64,000 nucleotides of DNA from Buchnera aphidicola (Symydobius americanus) (GTDB lineage Bacteria; Pseudomonadota; Gammaproteobacteria; Enterobacterales; Enterobacteriaceae), in contig NZ_OZ060393.1 in NCBI RefSeq assembly GCF_964059135.1, positions 62,001 to 126,000 of the forward strand. Reading direction: 5' to 3'. Shown in pieces: positions 10,238-20,939 of this stretch (the first letter of the stretch is position 1; every line of letters begins with the position of its first letter). The notes under the pieces are model-generated. The model was not told the DNA's origin, ran no database searches, and saw nothing but the letters and a program-made list of their open reading frames with translations. The position numbers were made by a program, and so were the translations under genes.

Positions 10238-11299
10238 TTATTTTCCGCATTGTGCTTTAAATCTTAATATATGATCCATTATTACTATTGCTACCATTGC
10301 TTCTGCAATTGGTACTGCACGAATTCCCAAACATGGATCATGCCTTCCTTTTACTTGGATATTAGTTGCCTTTCCGTCTTTTGTTATTGTATTAATTGGT
10401 ATATTAATGCTTGATGTTGGTTTAATTGCAATTTTAGTAATAATTTGTTCTCCATTACTAATTCCTCCTAATATTCCACCAGCGTGATTACTTGTAAATC
10501 CATTTGGGGTGATTTCATCTCTACTGTTACTTCCAAATTGTTGGATTACAGAAAACCCATCTCCGATTTCTACTCCTTTAACAGCATTAATACTCATTAA
10601 TGCATGTGCTAAATCTGCATCTAATCGATCAAATACAGGTTCTCCTAATCCTATTGGGACATTTTCGGCAATTATGGTTACTGCGGAACCAATGGAATTT
10701 CCGTTTTTTTTAAGATTTTTAATAATATTTTTAATGTTTTCGAGATTCTGTTCATTTGGACAGAAAAAAGGATTATTATTAACATCATTCCAAGATCGGA
10801 ATTTGCATACAGTAGATCCTATTTCTGATAGATACCCCCGAATTTGAATATTATAAATTTCTTTTAAATATTTTTTTGCAATTGCTCCAGCTGCAACTCT
10901 CATTGTTGTTTCTCGGGCGGATGATCTTCCTCCTCCTCGATAGTCTCTAATTCCGTATTTTATACTATATGTATAATCTGCATGACCTGGTCGAAATTTA
11001 TTTTTAATATCATTATAATCTTTTGATCTTTGATCGTTATTTGTAATCGTTAAACCAATACTTGTTCCTGTCGTTATTCCTTCAAATGTTCCAGAAAGAA
11101 TATTAATTTTATCTTCTTCACGTCGTGGTGTAGTATATCTTGATTGACCTGGTTTTCTTCTATCTAATTCTTTTTGCAAATCTTGTTTCGATATTTTAAT
11201 CCCTGGTGGCATTCCATCTACTATGCATCCTAGTGCTAATCCGTGTGATTCCCCGAATGTATGAACGCGGAATAGTTTACCAATTGTATTTCCAGCCAT
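10238..11299 (-). CDS. aroC: Chorismate synthase
   Basis: Last step of the shikimate pathway: converts 5-enolpyruvylshikimate-3-phosphate to chorismate with reduced FMN. It has 353 residues against 361 in E. coli, slightly shorter at the C-terminus. Family signatures are clear: [20 protein letters not shown] at the N-terminus, [20 protein letters not shown] (about 106), [18 protein letters not shown] (about 130) and [18 protein letters not shown] near the end. It is upstream of dapA on the minus strand and divergent from smrB. With aroH it brackets the aromatic pathway. Confidence 0.96.
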   Translation of the reverse strand: MAGNTIGKLFRVHTFGESHGLALGCIVDGMPPGIKISKQDLQKELDRRKPGQSRYTTPRREEDKINILSGTFEGITTGTSIGLTITNNDQRSKDYNDIKNKFRPGHADYTYSIKYGIRDYRGGGRSSARETTMRVAAGAIAKKYLKEIYNIQIRGYLSEIGSTVCKFRSWNDVNNNPFFCPNEQNLENIKNIIKNLKKNGNSIGSAVTIIAENVPIGLGEPVFDRLDADLAHALMSINAVKGVEIGDGFSVIQQFGSNSRDEITPNGFTSNHAGGILGGISNGEQIITKIAIKPTSSINIPINTITKDGKATNIQVKGRHDPCLGIRAVPIAEAMVAIVIMDHILRFKAQCGK

Positions 11300-11524
11300 T
11301 CTGTATCCTTAAAAATATTTTTATTATAATAAAATTTTAATGTATTTTATTTATCTTTTAAATTATTATGTTGAATATAATATATATATTCTTATTTAAA
11401 TACATAATATATATTATATTTTAAATTAATATATTAAAATATTTTTTTTATTTAAGAAAATACTTTATTATAATTATATTATTTAAAAGATTTAAAAATT
11501 AATTTTAATTTGGCATAAATTTTT

Positions 11525-12055
11525 ATGAATAAAAATTCTGATTTTTTTTCTGAAGATATTTCTTTTTTTTATAAATATCTCACCGGAGTTCGTAAAATTA
11601 AACAAGATACTGTTTTTCATATTTCTAAGAAAAAAAGTAATAAGAATGTTTCTTTAAGAAAAGAAATTGAAGAACAAGAATCTCATAGCTACTTTTTTAA
11701 TAAAAATTCTTCTAATCATTATTTTTTAAATAATCCTATTTCATATGTTAGGACAGTGTTATTTAAATCAGAGTTAAATAAATTAAAATCGGGAGGATAT
11801 ATTCCAGATATTTGTATTGATTTACATGGTTTAAATCAATATGAAGCCAAAAAAGAATTAGGTAAAATAATTTACTTATGTTGTAAAGAAAATTTTTTTT
11901 GTTTTTTAATTATTCATGGACATGGTAAGAACATTTTAAAATATACTATTCCTATATGGTTATCTAAACATCCAGATATTTTAGCTTTTCATCAAGCTTC
12001 TAAAAATTTTGGTAGTAGTGCAGCTTTGTTAGTATTGATCCAAAAGAACAGGTGA
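11525..12055 (+). CDS. smrB: Smr-domain endonuclease SmrB (YfcN), ribosome rescue factor
   Basis: SmrB is the Smr-domain protein which in E. coli cleaves mRNA between collided ribosomes. It has 176 residues against 183. The diagnostic DLHGLNQYEAKKELG (about residue 98) and the FLIIHGHGKNILK motif (about 130) are intact, as is the N-terminal GVRKIKQDTV helix seen in the E. coli protein. The C-terminal tail is a few residues shorter. It stands between aroC (divergent) and the his operon, the order known in other Buchnera. The function is taken from E. coli. Confidence 0.88.
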   Translation: MNKNSDFFSEDISFFYKYLTGVRKIKQDTVFHISKKKSNKNVSLRKEIEEQESHSYFFNKNSSNHYFLNNPISYVRTVLFKSELNKLKSGGYIPDICIDLHGLNQYEAKKELGKIIYLCCKENFFCFLIIHGHGKNILKYTIPIWLSKHPDILAFHQASKNFGSSAALLVLIQKNR

Positions 12056-12177
12056 TAAATTATAGTTATATATATTATCATTATTATTATTTCCATGATA
12101 TATAATTATAATAATTATATATGTCAATTTAATAAATGTTGATTTTTAATAATATTTTATTCTTATAAGGTAGTTTT

Positions 12178-13077
12178 ATGTTAAGTTCAAATCGATTATG
12201 TATTGCGATGCAAAAATCAGGTCGTTTAAGTAAAGATTCTAGGGAATTATTATTTCGATGTGGAGTTAAAATTAATTTGAAACGTAAACAATTAATTTCT
12301 TTTTCTGAGAATATGCCTATTGACGTTGTTCGAGTTCGAGATGATGATATCCCTGGATTAGTTATGGATAAAGTAGTAGATTTAGGTATTGTTGGAGAAA
12401 ATGTCGTTAAAGAGGAATCCTTAAAGCGACAGGCAAATTTTCAGGAATTTAGTTATAAGGTTATAAAACGTTTAGATTTTGGTATGTGTAGATTATCTTT
12501 AGCTATTCCAAGAAATAAATCATATTTTGATATAAATTCCTTAAATAATTCTCGTATTGCTACTTCGTATCCTTATTTATTAAAAAAATATCTTTTTAAG
12601 AAGGGAATTAAATTTAATTTTTTTATATTAAATGGTTCGGTTGAAGTTGCCCCAAGAGCAGGTTTAGCAGATGCAATTTGTGATTTAGTATCTACAGGTG
12701 CTGCTTTGGAGGCAAATGGTTTACGAGAAATTGAGGTTATTTATTCTTCAAAAGCTTGTTTAATATCTCGTACGGGAAACTATTCTATTGAAAAAAATAT
12801 ATTAATTAGCAAATTGATCACAAGAATTCAGGGGGTAATAAAGGCTAGAGAATCTAAATATATTATGTTACATGCCCCATCATCAAAATTAAATGAAGTA
12901 ATGTCTTTATTACATGGAGCAGAATATCCTACTATATCTAATTTAGCGGGAGAGACAGATAAAGTAGCTTTGCATATGGTAAGTAGTGAAACAGTTTTCT
13001 GGGAAACTATGGAAAAATTAAAAGCTTTAGGTGCAAGTTCTATTTTAGTTTTACCTATTGAAAAAATGATGGAGTAA
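12178..13077 (+). CDS. hisG: ATP phosphoribosyltransferase
   Basis: First step of histidine synthesis: joins ATP and PRPP. It has 299 residues, exactly the long-form E. coli HisG with its C-terminal regulatory domain, so histidine feedback inhibition is plausible. Visible motifs are [15 protein letters not shown] at the start, [10 protein letters not shown] (about 66) and the PRPP loop [14 protein letters not shown] (about 168). The site AAGGTAG precedes the ATG. It heads a compact eight-gene his operon in the E. coli order. No histidine-rich leader peptide was found upstream. Confidence 0.96.
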   Translation: MLSSNRLCIAMQKSGRLSKDSRELLFRCGVKINLKRKQLISFSENMPIDVVRVRDDDIPGLVMDKVVDLGIVGENVVKEESLKRQANFQEFSYKVIKRLDFGMCRLSLAIPRNKSYFDINSLNNSRIATSYPYLLKKYLFKKGIKFNFFILNGSVEVAPRAGLADAICDLVSTGAALEANGLREIEVIYSSKACLISRTGNYSIEKNILISKLITRIQGVIKARESKYIMLHAPSSKLNEVMSLLHGAEYPTISNLAGETDKVALHMVSSETVFWETMEKLKALGASSILVLPIEKMME

Positions 13078-13081
13078 ATAT

Positions 13082-14392
13082 ATGATTTTTAATTGTGAGG
13101 TAATTCATTGGAATATTTTAAATGATTTTCAAAAAAAAAATATTTTATCTAGGCCTGGTATCTCAAGAATGAACAGATTAAAAAAAGAGGTAGAAAAAAT
13201 TATTTTTAACGTTCGTAATTTTGGAGATATTGCACTTAAAAAATATACCACTAAGTTTGATAATATTTCATTAAATCATTTTAAAGTACCTCAAGATAGA
13301 ATTAATCAATCTGAATATCAAGTTAGTTCAGAATTTAAAAACGCTATTTTAACTTCTTTTAAAAATATTCATTTTTTTCATAAACAGCAAATTAATCAAA
13401 CAATTGATGTAGAAACTTCAAATGGTGTTCGTTGTCAACAAATTACTTCACCCATTGAATCAGTAGGATTGTACGTACCTGGCGGTACTGCTCCATTATT
13501 GTCGACTGTTTTAATGCTAGCAATACCTGCTCAAATTGCTGGTTGTAAAAATATTTTATTATGCTCTCCTCCACCAATCATTAATGAAATTCTGTATATT
13601 GCTAAAATATGCGGATTGAATAATATTTTTGAGGTAGGTGGAGCTCAGGCAATTGCATCTTTTGCGTTTGGAACAAATACTATTCCCAAGGTTGATAAAG
13701 TATTTGGTCCAGGAAATGCATATGTAACAGAAGCAAAATCACAATTAAATCAATTGTTACCAAATTTTTCTATTGATATGGCTGCTGGTCCTTCAGAATT
13801 ACTTATAATTGCTGATGATCAATCGAATGCTTCTTTTATTGCATCGGATTTATTATCGCAAGCTGAACATGGTATAGATTCTCAGGTTATATTATTAACT
13901 ACTAGTATAAATATAATAAAACATGTCATATTAGAAATTAATAAACAAATATTATATTTATCTCGATCTCAGATTATTATTGAGTCATTAAAACATAGTA
14001 AATTTATTTTGACTAAAAATTTGCTACAATGCGCAAAAATATCTAACATGTATGCGCCAGAGCATTTAATTATTCATATCAAGAAACCAAGAAATTTATT
14101 AAAAAGTATTACTAATGCTGGTTCAATTTTTTTAGGACCTTGGTCTCCAGAATCTGTAGGCGATTATTCTTCTGGAACAAATCATGTTTTACCAACCTAT
14201 GGGAGTGCAACTTATTCCTCTGGATTAGGATTGATGGATTTTCAAAAAAGGATAAATATACAAGAATTAACTTATTTAGGTTTAAAAAATTTGTCTCATA
14301 TTGTTAAGTCTCTATCTTTATCTGAAAAAATGGATGCGCATAATAATGCTATTCAATTACGAATTGATTCTATCAGGAATAAAAATGAATAA
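13082..14392 (+). CDS. hisD: Histidinol dehydrogenase
   Basis: Zinc- and NAD-dependent enzyme oxidising L-histidinol to L-histidine in two steps. It has 436 residues against 434 in E. coli. Conserved blocks are VGLYVPGGTAPLLSTVLM (about 128), IDMAAGPSELLIIAD (about 231), LSQAEHGIDSQ with the Zn-binding Gln and His (about 260), YAPEHLIIH with the catalytic Glu and His (about 325) and ESVGDYSSGTNHVLPT (about 356). A run of ten A (13131-13140) lies near the 5' end with the frame intact. It starts 4 bases after hisG and overlaps hisC by 8. Confidence 0.97.
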   Translation: MIFNCEVIHWNILNDFQKKNILSRPGISRMNRLKKEVEKIIFNVRNFGDIALKKYTTKFDNISLNHFKVPQDRINQSEYQVSSEFKNAILTSFKNIHFFHKQQINQTIDVETSNGVRCQQITSPIESVGLYVPGGTAPLLSTVLMLAIPAQIAGCKNILLCSPPPIINEILYIAKICGLNNIFEVGGAQAIASFAFGTNTIPKVDKVFGPGNAYVTEAKSQLNQLLPNFSIDMAAGPSELLIIADDQSNASFIASDLLSQAEHGIDSQVILLTTSINIIKHVILEINKQILYLSRSQIIIESLKHSKFILTKNLLQCAKISNMYAPEHLIIHIKKPRNLLKSITNAGSIFLGPWSPESVGDYSSGTNHVLPTYGSATYSSGLGLMDFQKRINIQELTYLGLKNLSHIVKSLSLSEKMDAHNNAIQLRIDSIRNKNE

Positions 14393-15449
14393 TTATATAA
14401 AAAAAATTGCATGTAAACATATTCGATCATTAAAGCCATATAAATCGGCTAGAATGATTGGTGGGGTTGGGAGCATTTTTTTAAATGCTAATGAATTTCC
14501 TATACCAATTCCATTTAATTTAAATAATTCAATGTTTAATAGATATCCTGAATGTCAGTCAAAAGATTTACTTTTAAAATATGCTAATTATTCTTCTGTT
14601 TCTATTCAAAACATTTTGATTAGTAGAGGTTCTGATGAAGCTATTGAATTATTAATGAAAGTATTTTGTACCCCTAAAAAAGATTGTATTATTACTTTTC
14701 CCCCTACGTATTCTATGTATTCCAAAATTTCTGAAATATATAATATTAAAAATAAATCTATTTTTTTAAATTTTGATCATGGTTTTAGTCTATCTAATTT
14801 CATGAATGCTCTTGATGATGTGAAATTAATTTATATTTGTCGACCAAATAATCCCACTGGTGAATTTTTAAGTTTTTCTAATATTATTAATATTCTAAAT
14901 GTTACATATAAAAAAGCATTAGTTATTATTGATGAAGCATATATTGAATTTTGTTATTCTTATAGTTTAGTATATTTATTAAATTTTTATTCTCATTTAG
15001 TTATATTAAGAACTTTATCGAAATCTTTTGGTTTAGCTGGTATCAGATGTGGTTTTACATTAGCGAATAAACAGACTATTAATTTATTAAAAAAAGTAAT
15101 TGCCCCATATCCCTTACCATCTCCTGTAATAGATATTGCGATTCAAGCGTTAAGTAATTTTCATATTAATATCATGAAAGATAGAATTTTAAAATTAAAT
15201 CGTAATAAAATATGGTTATTACAGAATTTAAGAAAAATTTCAATTATTGAAAAAATATTTAATAGTGTAACTAATTATATATTAATTAAAACTATTTCTT
15301 CGAAAAATGTATTTCAAATTTTATGGAAACAAGGAATTATAGTTCGTAATCAAGATCATGAATTTAGTTCTAAAGGATATATTAGAATATCGGTTGGAAC
15401 TACTATGGAATGTTTAAACATCATTCATTCACTAAAAAATATTAAATAA
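14385..15449 (+). CDS. hisC: Histidinol-phosphate aminotransferase
   Basis: PLP enzyme transferring an amino group from glutamate to imidazole-acetol phosphate. It has 354 residues against 356 in E. coli. The PLP lysine is in RTLSKSFGLAGIRCGF (about residue 210); other contacts are CRPNNPTGE (about 155) and IIDEAYIEF (about 183). I chose the ATG at 14385, giving MNNYIKKIACKHIRSLKPY, because it matches the family length and has AGGAAT upstream. An upstream in-frame start at 14301 would lie deep inside hisD. The 8-base overlap suggests translational coupling to hisD. Confidence 0.95.
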   Translation: MNNYIKKIACKHIRSLKPYKSARMIGGVGSIFLNANEFPIPIPFNLNNSMFNRYPECQSKDLLLKYANYSSVSIQNILISRGSDEAIELLMKVFCTPKKDCIITFPPTYSMYSKISEIYNIKNKSIFLNFDHGFSLSNFMNALDDVKLIYICRPNNPTGEFLSFSNIINILNVTYKKALVIIDEAYIEFCYSYSLVYLLNFYSHLVILRTLSKSFGLAGIRCGFTLANKQTINLLKKVIAPYPLPSPVIDIAIQALSNFHINIMKDRILKLNRNKIWLLQNLRKISIIEKIFNSVTNYILIKTISSKNVFQILWKQGIIVRNQDHEFSSKGYIRISVGTTMECLNIIHSLKNIK

Positions 15450-15484
15450 TATTTTTATTAAATATTTTTTTATAAGGTTTATAT

Positions 15485-16552
15485 ATGCAGGAAAAAACAT
15501 TATTTATTGATAGAGATGGAACATTGATACATGAACCCATGGATAATTTTCAAATAGATTCTTTAGAAAAGTTAGTTTTTGAGCCTCATGTAATTTCTGT
15601 TTTAAAAGATTTGATTCAACGAAATTTTAAATTAGTTATGGTAACTAATCAAGACGGTTTGTATACAAGAGGTTTTTCTTATGATTCATTTATTCTTCCG
15701 CATAAATTTATGTTAGATACATTTTTTTCGCAAGGAGTTTATTTTCATGATATTTTAGTTTGTCCTCATTTTGTTAGTGACAATTGTGATTGCCGAAAAC
15801 CTAAAACCGGTTTAGTCCAATATTGGATTTCTAATAATCTTTTAGATAAAAAAAATAGTTATGTGATCGGAGATCGATTAACGGATTTAGAATTTGCAAA
15901 AAATATTGATATTAATGGTATTTTGTATAATCAAAAAACTATGAATTGGCTTCATATTCAAAATATTCTATCTAGTCAAGATAGATCTTCTGAGATTTGT
16001 CGTATTACAAAAGAAACTCGAGTTGTAATTAAATTATGGTTAGATCGTTCTCAGAATAGCATTATTCATACTGGTATAAAATTTTTTGATCATATGTTAG
16101 ATCAAATTGCTGTACATGCTAATATTACTATGCATATTAATGTAGATGGTGATTTTGATATTAATGATCATCATATAATAGAAGATACTGGTATCGTTTT
16201 AGGTAAATCTATTTTAAAATCTTTAAGAAATAAGCATGGAATTGGAAGATTTGGTTTTTATGTTCCTATGGATGAAAGTTCTTCTTATTGTTTATTAGAT
16301 TTATCTGGCAGGCCTTATTTAAAATTTTTAGGTAATTTTGGTCATCAATATGTTAATGATTTTAGTACGTGTATGGTAGAACATTTTTTTAGGTCTTTAT
16401 CAGTTTCTATGAAAAGTACAATTCATTTAGTGAGTACTGGAAATGATGATCATCATCAAATAGAAAGTTTATTTAAAGCATTTGGTAGATCTTTAAGACA
16501 GGCAATTGTTATTGAAGGAAATCAATTACCTTCTTCAAAAGGGATTTTATAG
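15485..16552 (+). CDS. hisB: Bifunctional histidinol-phosphatase / imidazoleglycerol-phosphate dehydratase
   Basis: Two-domain enzyme for steps 6 and 8 of histidine synthesis. It has 355 residues, the E. coli length. The N-terminal HAD phosphatase shows DRDGTLIHEP (about 10) and the zinc-binding CPHFVSDNCDCRKP (about 93). The C-terminal dehydratase (from about 165) shows HTGIKFFDHMLDQIAVH, DINDHHIIEDTGI and DDHHQIESLFKAFGRSL, which carry the manganese-binding histidines. Keeping the fused form places it with the enterobacteria. It is 35 bases after hisC and 2 bases before hisH. Confidence 0.97.
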   Translation: MQEKTLFIDRDGTLIHEPMDNFQIDSLEKLVFEPHVISVLKDLIQRNFKLVMVTNQDGLYTRGFSYDSFILPHKFMLDTFFSQGVYFHDILVCPHFVSDNCDCRKPKTGLVQYWISNNLLDKKNSYVIGDRLTDLEFAKNIDINGILYNQKTMNWLHIQNILSSQDRSSEICRITKETRVVIKLWLDRSQNSIIHTGIKFFDHMLDQIAVHANITMHINVDGDFDINDHHIIEDTGIVLGKSILKSLRNKHGIGRFGFYVPMDESSSYCLLDLSGRPYLKFLGNFGHQYVNDFSTCMVEHFFRSLSVSMKSTIHLVSTGNDDHHQIESLFKAFGRSLRQAIVIEGNQLPSSKGIL

Positions 16553-16554
16553 TT

Positions 16555-17145
16555 ATGTCTATAGTAATATTAGATACAGGTTGTGCTAATCTTGCTTCAA
16601 TGAGATTAGCGATTGAGAAATTAGGATATTATCCTATCATTACAGATAATCCCAAAATTATTTCTTCTGCTAAAAAAATGTTTTTACCTGGAGTTGGAAG
16701 TGCTTCGTCAATTATGAATCGATTAATTAAAAAAAAATTAGTTTCACTTATTAAAAATTTAACTTTTCCTATATTAGGGATATGTTTAGGAATGCAGATA
16801 TTTTCTTCGTTCAGTGAGGAATCTCGCGGGATTAACATGTTAAATATTATTGATGAACCTGTTGTATTATTGGATACTAATAATTTACCATTACCACATA
16901 CAGGTTGGAATCAAGTTTTTTATTATGTAAGAAATCCATTATTTCATGGTATTAAAGAAGGTTCATGGTTTTATTTTATTCATAGTTATGCATTTAAAAT
17001 TAATAAATATAGTTCTTCTCAAACTTATTATGGAGCTTATTTTACTTCAGTTATTCAAAAAAATAATTTTTTTGGTGTACAGTTTCATCCAGAAAAATCT
17101 GGTAAAGTTGGTTCTCGTTTATTATTAAATTTTTTAGAGATGTAA
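16555..17145 (+). CDS. hisH: Imidazole glycerol phosphate synthase, glutaminase subunit
   Basis: Class I glutamine amidotransferase that releases ammonia and channels it to HisF. It has 196 residues as in E. coli. The catalytic triad is present: Cys in PILGICLGMQIF (about 77) and His/Glu in VQFHPEKSGKVG (about 178). The N-terminal VILDTGCANLASM matches the family. It partners with HisF two genes downstream. Confidence 0.96.
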   Translation: MSIVILDTGCANLASMRLAIEKLGYYPIITDNPKIISSAKKMFLPGVGSASSIMNRLIKKKLVSLIKNLTFPILGICLGMQIFSSFSEESRGINMLNIIDEPVVLLDTNNLPLPHTGWNQVFYYVRNPLFHGIKEGSWFYFIHSYAFKINKYSSSQTYYGAYFTSVIQKNNFFGVQFHPEKSGKVGSRLLLNFLEM

Positions 17146-17150
17146 CATAA

Positions 17151-17906
17151 ATGATTATTCCAGCGTTAGATATTATACAAAATAAAATAGTAAGGTTATA
17201 TCAAGGGGATTATAATTTGATTAAATATTATGATTATAATATTCATGATATGTTAGAACAATATCAATTATTAGGTGTTAAAACAGTACATCTTGTTGAT
17301 TTAGATGGTGCCCGTAATCCTCGATTAAAACAAAAAAGTTTTTTTCGAGATATAATAAATTATTTTCCAGATTACATACAAGTTGCTGGTGGTATTCGAG
17401 ATGAACGTGATATAGATTATTTTTTATCCTTAGGGGTAAAAAGGGTTGTTATTGGTTCTTCTGTTATTCAAAATATTGAGACAGTTAAGAAATGGATTAA
17501 ATATTATGGCAACGAATATATTGTAGTTGCATTAGATATTCAAATCGATAAAAATAATATTAAAAAAGTTTTTATTCATGGATGGAAACAAGATACAGGA
17601 AAAAAAATAGAAGATATTTTGCAAGAATTATTATCTGTACAGATTAAATATGTATTATGTACGGATATTTCTCGAGACGGAACGTTATCAGGACCAAATT
17701 TTCGGTTATATCAAGAGATGATTCATCAATTTCAAAATATTAATTTTCAGGCTTCTGGCGGTGTTAGTTCAATAGATGACTTATCTAAATTAAAAACAAT
17801 TGGAATACATGATGTGATTATTGGAAAGGGTTTATTAGAAAATAAGTTTACTATTTTAGAGGCAATGCAATGCTGGCAAAACGAATTATTCCATGTCTTG
17901 ACGTAA
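17151..17906 (+). CDS. hisA: ProFAR isomerase (phosphoribosylformimino-5-aminoimidazole carboxamide ribotide isomerase)
   Basis: (Beta-alpha)8-barrel isomerase opening the ProFAR ribose, histidine step 4. It has 251 residues against 245 in E. coli. The catalytic Asp is in [20 protein letters not shown] (Asp7) and the second is in [14 protein letters not shown] (about 170); the phosphate-binding [10 protein letters not shown] is near 77. The C-terminus ([11 protein letters not shown]) extends past the usual end at CWQNA and overlaps hisF by 37 bases, longer than the overlap I recall in E. coli. This looks like stop-codon drift. Confidence 0.96.
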   Translation: MIIPALDIIQNKIVRLYQGDYNLIKYYDYNIHDMLEQYQLLGVKTVHLVDLDGARNPRLKQKSFFRDIINYFPDYIQVAGGIRDERDIDYFLSLGVKRVVIGSSVIQNIETVKKWIKYYGNEYIVVALDIQIDKNNIKKVFIHGWKQDTGKKIEDILQELLSVQIKYVLCTDISRDGTLSGPNFRLYQEMIHQFQNINFQASGGVSSIDDLSKLKTIGIHDVIIGKGLLENKFTILEAMQCWQNELFHVLT

Positions 17907-18646
17907 AAGAAGGGTTAGTAGTTAAAGGAATACAATTTAAAAATCACAGAGTTGTTGGAAATATTCTTCAATTAGCTGAAAAATATGCTCTTGAAGGTGC
18001 GGATGAATTAGTATTTTATGATATTTGTGCTTCGTCTGATAATCATTTAGTGGATAAAAGTTGGATTATCAAGGTAGCTGAAGTTATCGATATTCCATTT
18101 TGTGTTGCGGGTGGTATAAAAAGCGTTCAAGATGTTAAAGAAATTTTATCTTTTGGGGCTGATAAAGTATCAATTAATTCTCCGGCAATCAATGATCCTG
18201 ATTTAATTACTCGTATTGCAGATCAGTTTGGTCAGCAATGTATTGTTGTTGGTATAGATTCTTGGTTTGATGAATTTACCAAATGTTATTACGTTTATCA
18301 GTACACAGGTCGTTCAGAATTTACTAAAAAGACTATATGGGATACTATTTCATGGGTAAAAGAAGTGCAAAAAAGAGGAGCTGGAGAAATTGTATTAAAT
18401 ATGATGAATCATGATGGTATGCGACATGGATATGATTTAAAACAATTAAAAAAAATTAAATCTGTATGTAAAATACCATTAATAGCTTCTGGTGGTGCGG
18501 GCAGTATGCAAGATTTTTATAATGTTTTTCAGGAATCTAATGTGGATGGCGCTTTAGCGGCTTCTGTTTTTCATAATAATATTTTTAGTATTCAGAAATT
18601 AAAAAACTTTTTAATTAATATGGGAGTAACTATCAGAAGATGTTAA
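17870..18646 (+). CDS. hisF: Imidazole glycerol phosphate synthase, cyclase subunit
   Basis: Barrel subunit that uses ammonia from HisH to form imidazole glycerol phosphate and AICAR; the AICAR enters purine synthesis. It has 258 residues, as in E. coli. The catalytic Asp11 is in [18 protein letters not shown] and Asp130 is in the VVGIDSWFD block; phosphate loops CVAGGIKS and [10 protein letters not shown] are present. The start lies inside hisA (37-base overlap) and the end overlaps hisI by 7 bases, so translation is probably coupled. Confidence 0.97.
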   Translation: MLAKRIIPCLDVKEGLVVKGIQFKNHRVVGNILQLAEKYALEGADELVFYDICASSDNHLVDKSWIIKVAEVIDIPFCVAGGIKSVQDVKEILSFGADKVSINSPAINDPDLITRIADQFGQQCIVVGIDSWFDEFTKCYYVYQYTGRSEFTKKTIWDTISWVKEVQKRGAGEIVLNMMNHDGMRHGYDLKQLKKIKSVCKIPLIASGGAGSMQDFYNVFQESNVDGALAASVFHNNIFSIQKLKNFLINMGVTIRRC

Positions 18647-19254
18647 ATGATGAAAAACTATCAAGTATTGATTGGGAAAAAGTATCTGGATTAATTCCAT
18701 GTATTATACAAAATATTTTTTCTAGTGAAGTATTGATGCATGGATATATGAATCCAGAAGCATTATCTATTACACAAAAGGAAAAAAAAGTTACTTTTTA
18801 TTCACGAACTAAAAAAAGACTATGGACAAAAGGAGAAAAATCAAAAAATTTTTTAAATGTTGTAAAGATTATATTAGATTGTGATCAAGACAGTTTATTA
18901 ATTTTAGTTAATCCTATAAATCAAACGTGTCATTTAAATGAAAATAGTTGTTTTATTGGACAAAGATCATATTTTACTGATTTTTTTTATTTAGAGAAGA
19001 ATATTAATGCTAAAAAAAATAGCAATTGTAATCTTTCTTATACTGCTCGTTTACATTCTACAGGAATTTCAAGAATTGCTCAAAAATTAGGAGAAGAAGC
19101 GGTGGAGTTAGTTATTTCTTCTTTAAGTAATAATAGAATCGACATAATTAATGAATCTTCTGATTTAATTTATCATTTGATTGTTTTATTACATCAAAAA
19201 GATTTGGATTTTTTAAGTGTAATTAAAAATTTAATTCAAAGAATATCAAAATGA
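18640..19254 (+). CDS. hisI: Phosphoribosyl-AMP cyclohydrolase / phosphoribosyl-ATP pyrophosphatase
   Basis: Bifunctional enzyme for histidine steps 2 and 3. It has 204 residues (E. coli 203). The N-terminal cyclohydrolase keeps [17 protein letters not shown], the magnesium Asp cluster DCDQDSLL and zinc cysteines in [10 protein letters not shown]. The C-terminal pyrophosphatase keeps [15 protein letters not shown] and the [13 protein letters not shown] helix. It is the last gene of the his operon; gnd follows after 107 bases, as in the his-gnd neighbourhood of enterobacteria. Confidence 0.96.
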   Translation: MLNDEKLSSIDWEKVSGLIPCIIQNIFSSEVLMHGYMNPEALSITQKEKKVTFYSRTKKRLWTKGEKSKNFLNVVKIILDCDQDSLLILVNPINQTCHLNENSCFIGQRSYFTDFFYLEKNINAKKNSNCNLSYTARLHSTGISRIAQKLGEEAVELVISSLSNNRIDIINESSDLIYHLIVLLHQKDLDFLSVIKNLIQRISK

Positions 19255-19361
19255 TATTTTTAAAATTATTTTTTGAATTATATAAATTTTTGATATCTTA
19301 TTTTTAATAATTTATTTTTATTTTTAAAAAGTTACTTTAAAATCAATAGGGATCAATACTA

Positions 19362-20765
19362 ATGAAAAAAAATGATATTGGTGTATTAGGTATGGCAGTT
19401 ATGGGTCGAAATTTAGCTTTAAATATAGCAAATCATGGATATAATGTTTCTTTATTTAATCGAACATCGAAAAGAACAAAAGATGTTTTTCTAGAAAATC
19501 AAGAAAAAACAATTTTTCCATATTTTTCGATCCAAGATTTTGTCTATTCTTTGAATTCCCCAAAATGTATTTTATTAATGGTACAAGCAGGTTCTGCTAC
19601 TGATGAAATTATTTCTAATTTAATTCCCTTTTTAAAGAAAGGAGATATTATTATTGATGGCGGAAATTCTTTTTATAAGGATACTGTAAGAAGATATCAT
19701 GATTTATTAAATTATAATATTAATTTTATTGGATCTGGAATTTCTGGTGGAGAATATGGAGCGTTAACAGGACCGTCAATTATGCCTGGAGGGAAAAAGG
19801 AAGCATATGATATTATTTCTCCTATTTTAAAATCCATCTCTGCACATGTTGAAAGTGAACCTTGTGTATCTTATATAGGTCCAGATGGTGCTGGTCATTA
19901 TGTAAAAATGGTTCATAATGGGATTGAATATGCAGATATGCAATTAATTTCAGAAACTTATGCAATATTAAAAAATCTTTTATTTTTAAATAATCAACAG
20001 ATTTCTGATGTATTTTGTAATTGGAATAAAGGTGAATTAAGTAGTTATTTAATTGAAATTACTAAAAATATTTTTCTTAAAAAAGATAATGATGGAAATG
20101 ATTTAATAGATATTATTGTAGATGAAGCTTCTAATAAAGGAACTGGAAAATGGACTTGTTTGGATGCTTTAGAATTAAATGAACCATTAACATTAATTAC
20201 CTCATCAGTTTTTTCTAGATATTTATCTTCTTTAAGATCTCAAAGAGTTTTAGCTTCTAAAATATTGAAAGGACCGAAGGTTAATTCTATCTCGATGAAT
20301 AAAGATTTTTTTATTGAACAAATTCGAAAATCTTTATATTTAGGAAAAATTATTTCTTATGCTCAGGGTTTTTCTCAGTTGCATTGCGCATCAAATAAAT
20401 ATGATTGGAATTTAAAATATCATAATATTGCTAAAATTTTTCGTGGAGGATGTATTATTCAAGCATCTTTTTTAAAAAAAATAGTCAAAATGTATGAGTC
20501 TGACAATGCGATAATTAATTTATTGTTTTCTTCATATTTTCAGGAGATTGCTAATAATTATCATACTGCATTACGTGAAGTAGTATCTTATGCTATTCAA
20601 CAAGGTCTTTCTGTTCCTGCTTTTTCTGCTGCTATTTCTTATTATGATGGATATCGTACTTCTTTTTCATCAGCAAATTTAATTCAAGCTCAGAGGGATT
20701 ATTTTGGTGCTCATACGTATAAACGATATGATAAAAATGGTTCATTTCATACTAATTGGTTATAA
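19362..20765 (+). CDS. gnd: 6-phosphogluconate dehydrogenase, decarboxylating
   Basis: Oxidises 6-phosphogluconate to ribulose-5-phosphate with NADPH release. It feeds the pentose pool used by tktB, talA and the his operon (through PRPP). It has 467 residues against 468 in E. coli. Visible are the NADP fold [32 protein letters not shown] (about 99), [20 protein letters not shown] (about 127) and the catalytic lysine region [19 protein letters not shown] (about 181). The C-terminal [11 protein letters not shown] block is intact. Confidence 0.97.
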   Translation: MKKNDIGVLGMAVMGRNLALNIANHGYNVSLFNRTSKRTKDVFLENQEKTIFPYFSIQDFVYSLNSPKCILLMVQAGSATDEIISNLIPFLKKGDIIIDGGNSFYKDTVRRYHDLLNYNINFIGSGISGGEYGALTGPSIMPGGKKEAYDIISPILKSISAHVESEPCVSYIGPDGAGHYVKMVHNGIEYADMQLISETYAILKNLLFLNNQQISDVFCNWNKGELSSYLIEITKNIFLKKDNDGNDLIDIIVDEASNKGTGKWTCLDALELNEPLTLITSSVFSRYLSSLRSQRVLASKILKGPKVNSISMNKDFFIEQIRKSLYLGKIISYAQGFSQLHCASNKYDWNLKYHNIAKIFRGGCIIQASFLKKIVKMYESDNAIINLLFSSYFQEIANNYHTALREVVSYAIQQGLSVPAFSAAISYYDGYRTSFSSANLIQAQRDYFGAHTYKRYDKNGSFHTNWL

Positions 20766-20828
20766 CAGATTATTTAGATTTAATATATTAATTATTTGTT
20801 TTTTTTGTTTATTAAAAAATATTTCAAT

Positions 20829-20838
20829 ATGATATAAT
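20829..20838 (+). promoter_or_regulatory. Candidate extended -10 promoter element for metG
   Basis: ATGATATAAT lies in the gap between gnd and metG, the same decamer as before dapE, tyrS and aroH. It is about 145 bases before the ATG at 20983. No good -35 at standard spacing is seen. Support is the recurrence only. Confidence 0.35.
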
Positions 20839-20939
20839 ATTTTACAAAAGGTTTGTATATATTATTATCAATTGATAATTATTTTTTTAAAAAAAATTAT
20901 ATTAATTTTATTCTAAATTAATTATTACTAAAAATATTT

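Noticed and set aside
12056..12177. Search for a hisL leader peptide
   Set aside because: TAT/CAT-rich sequence near 12080 has no start codon and only isolated His codons; it looks like simple AT-rich sequence.
14301..14384. Upstream start for hisC
   Set aside because: The 28 extra residues lie inside hisD in another frame, and the ATG at 14385 with AGGAAT matches the family start.
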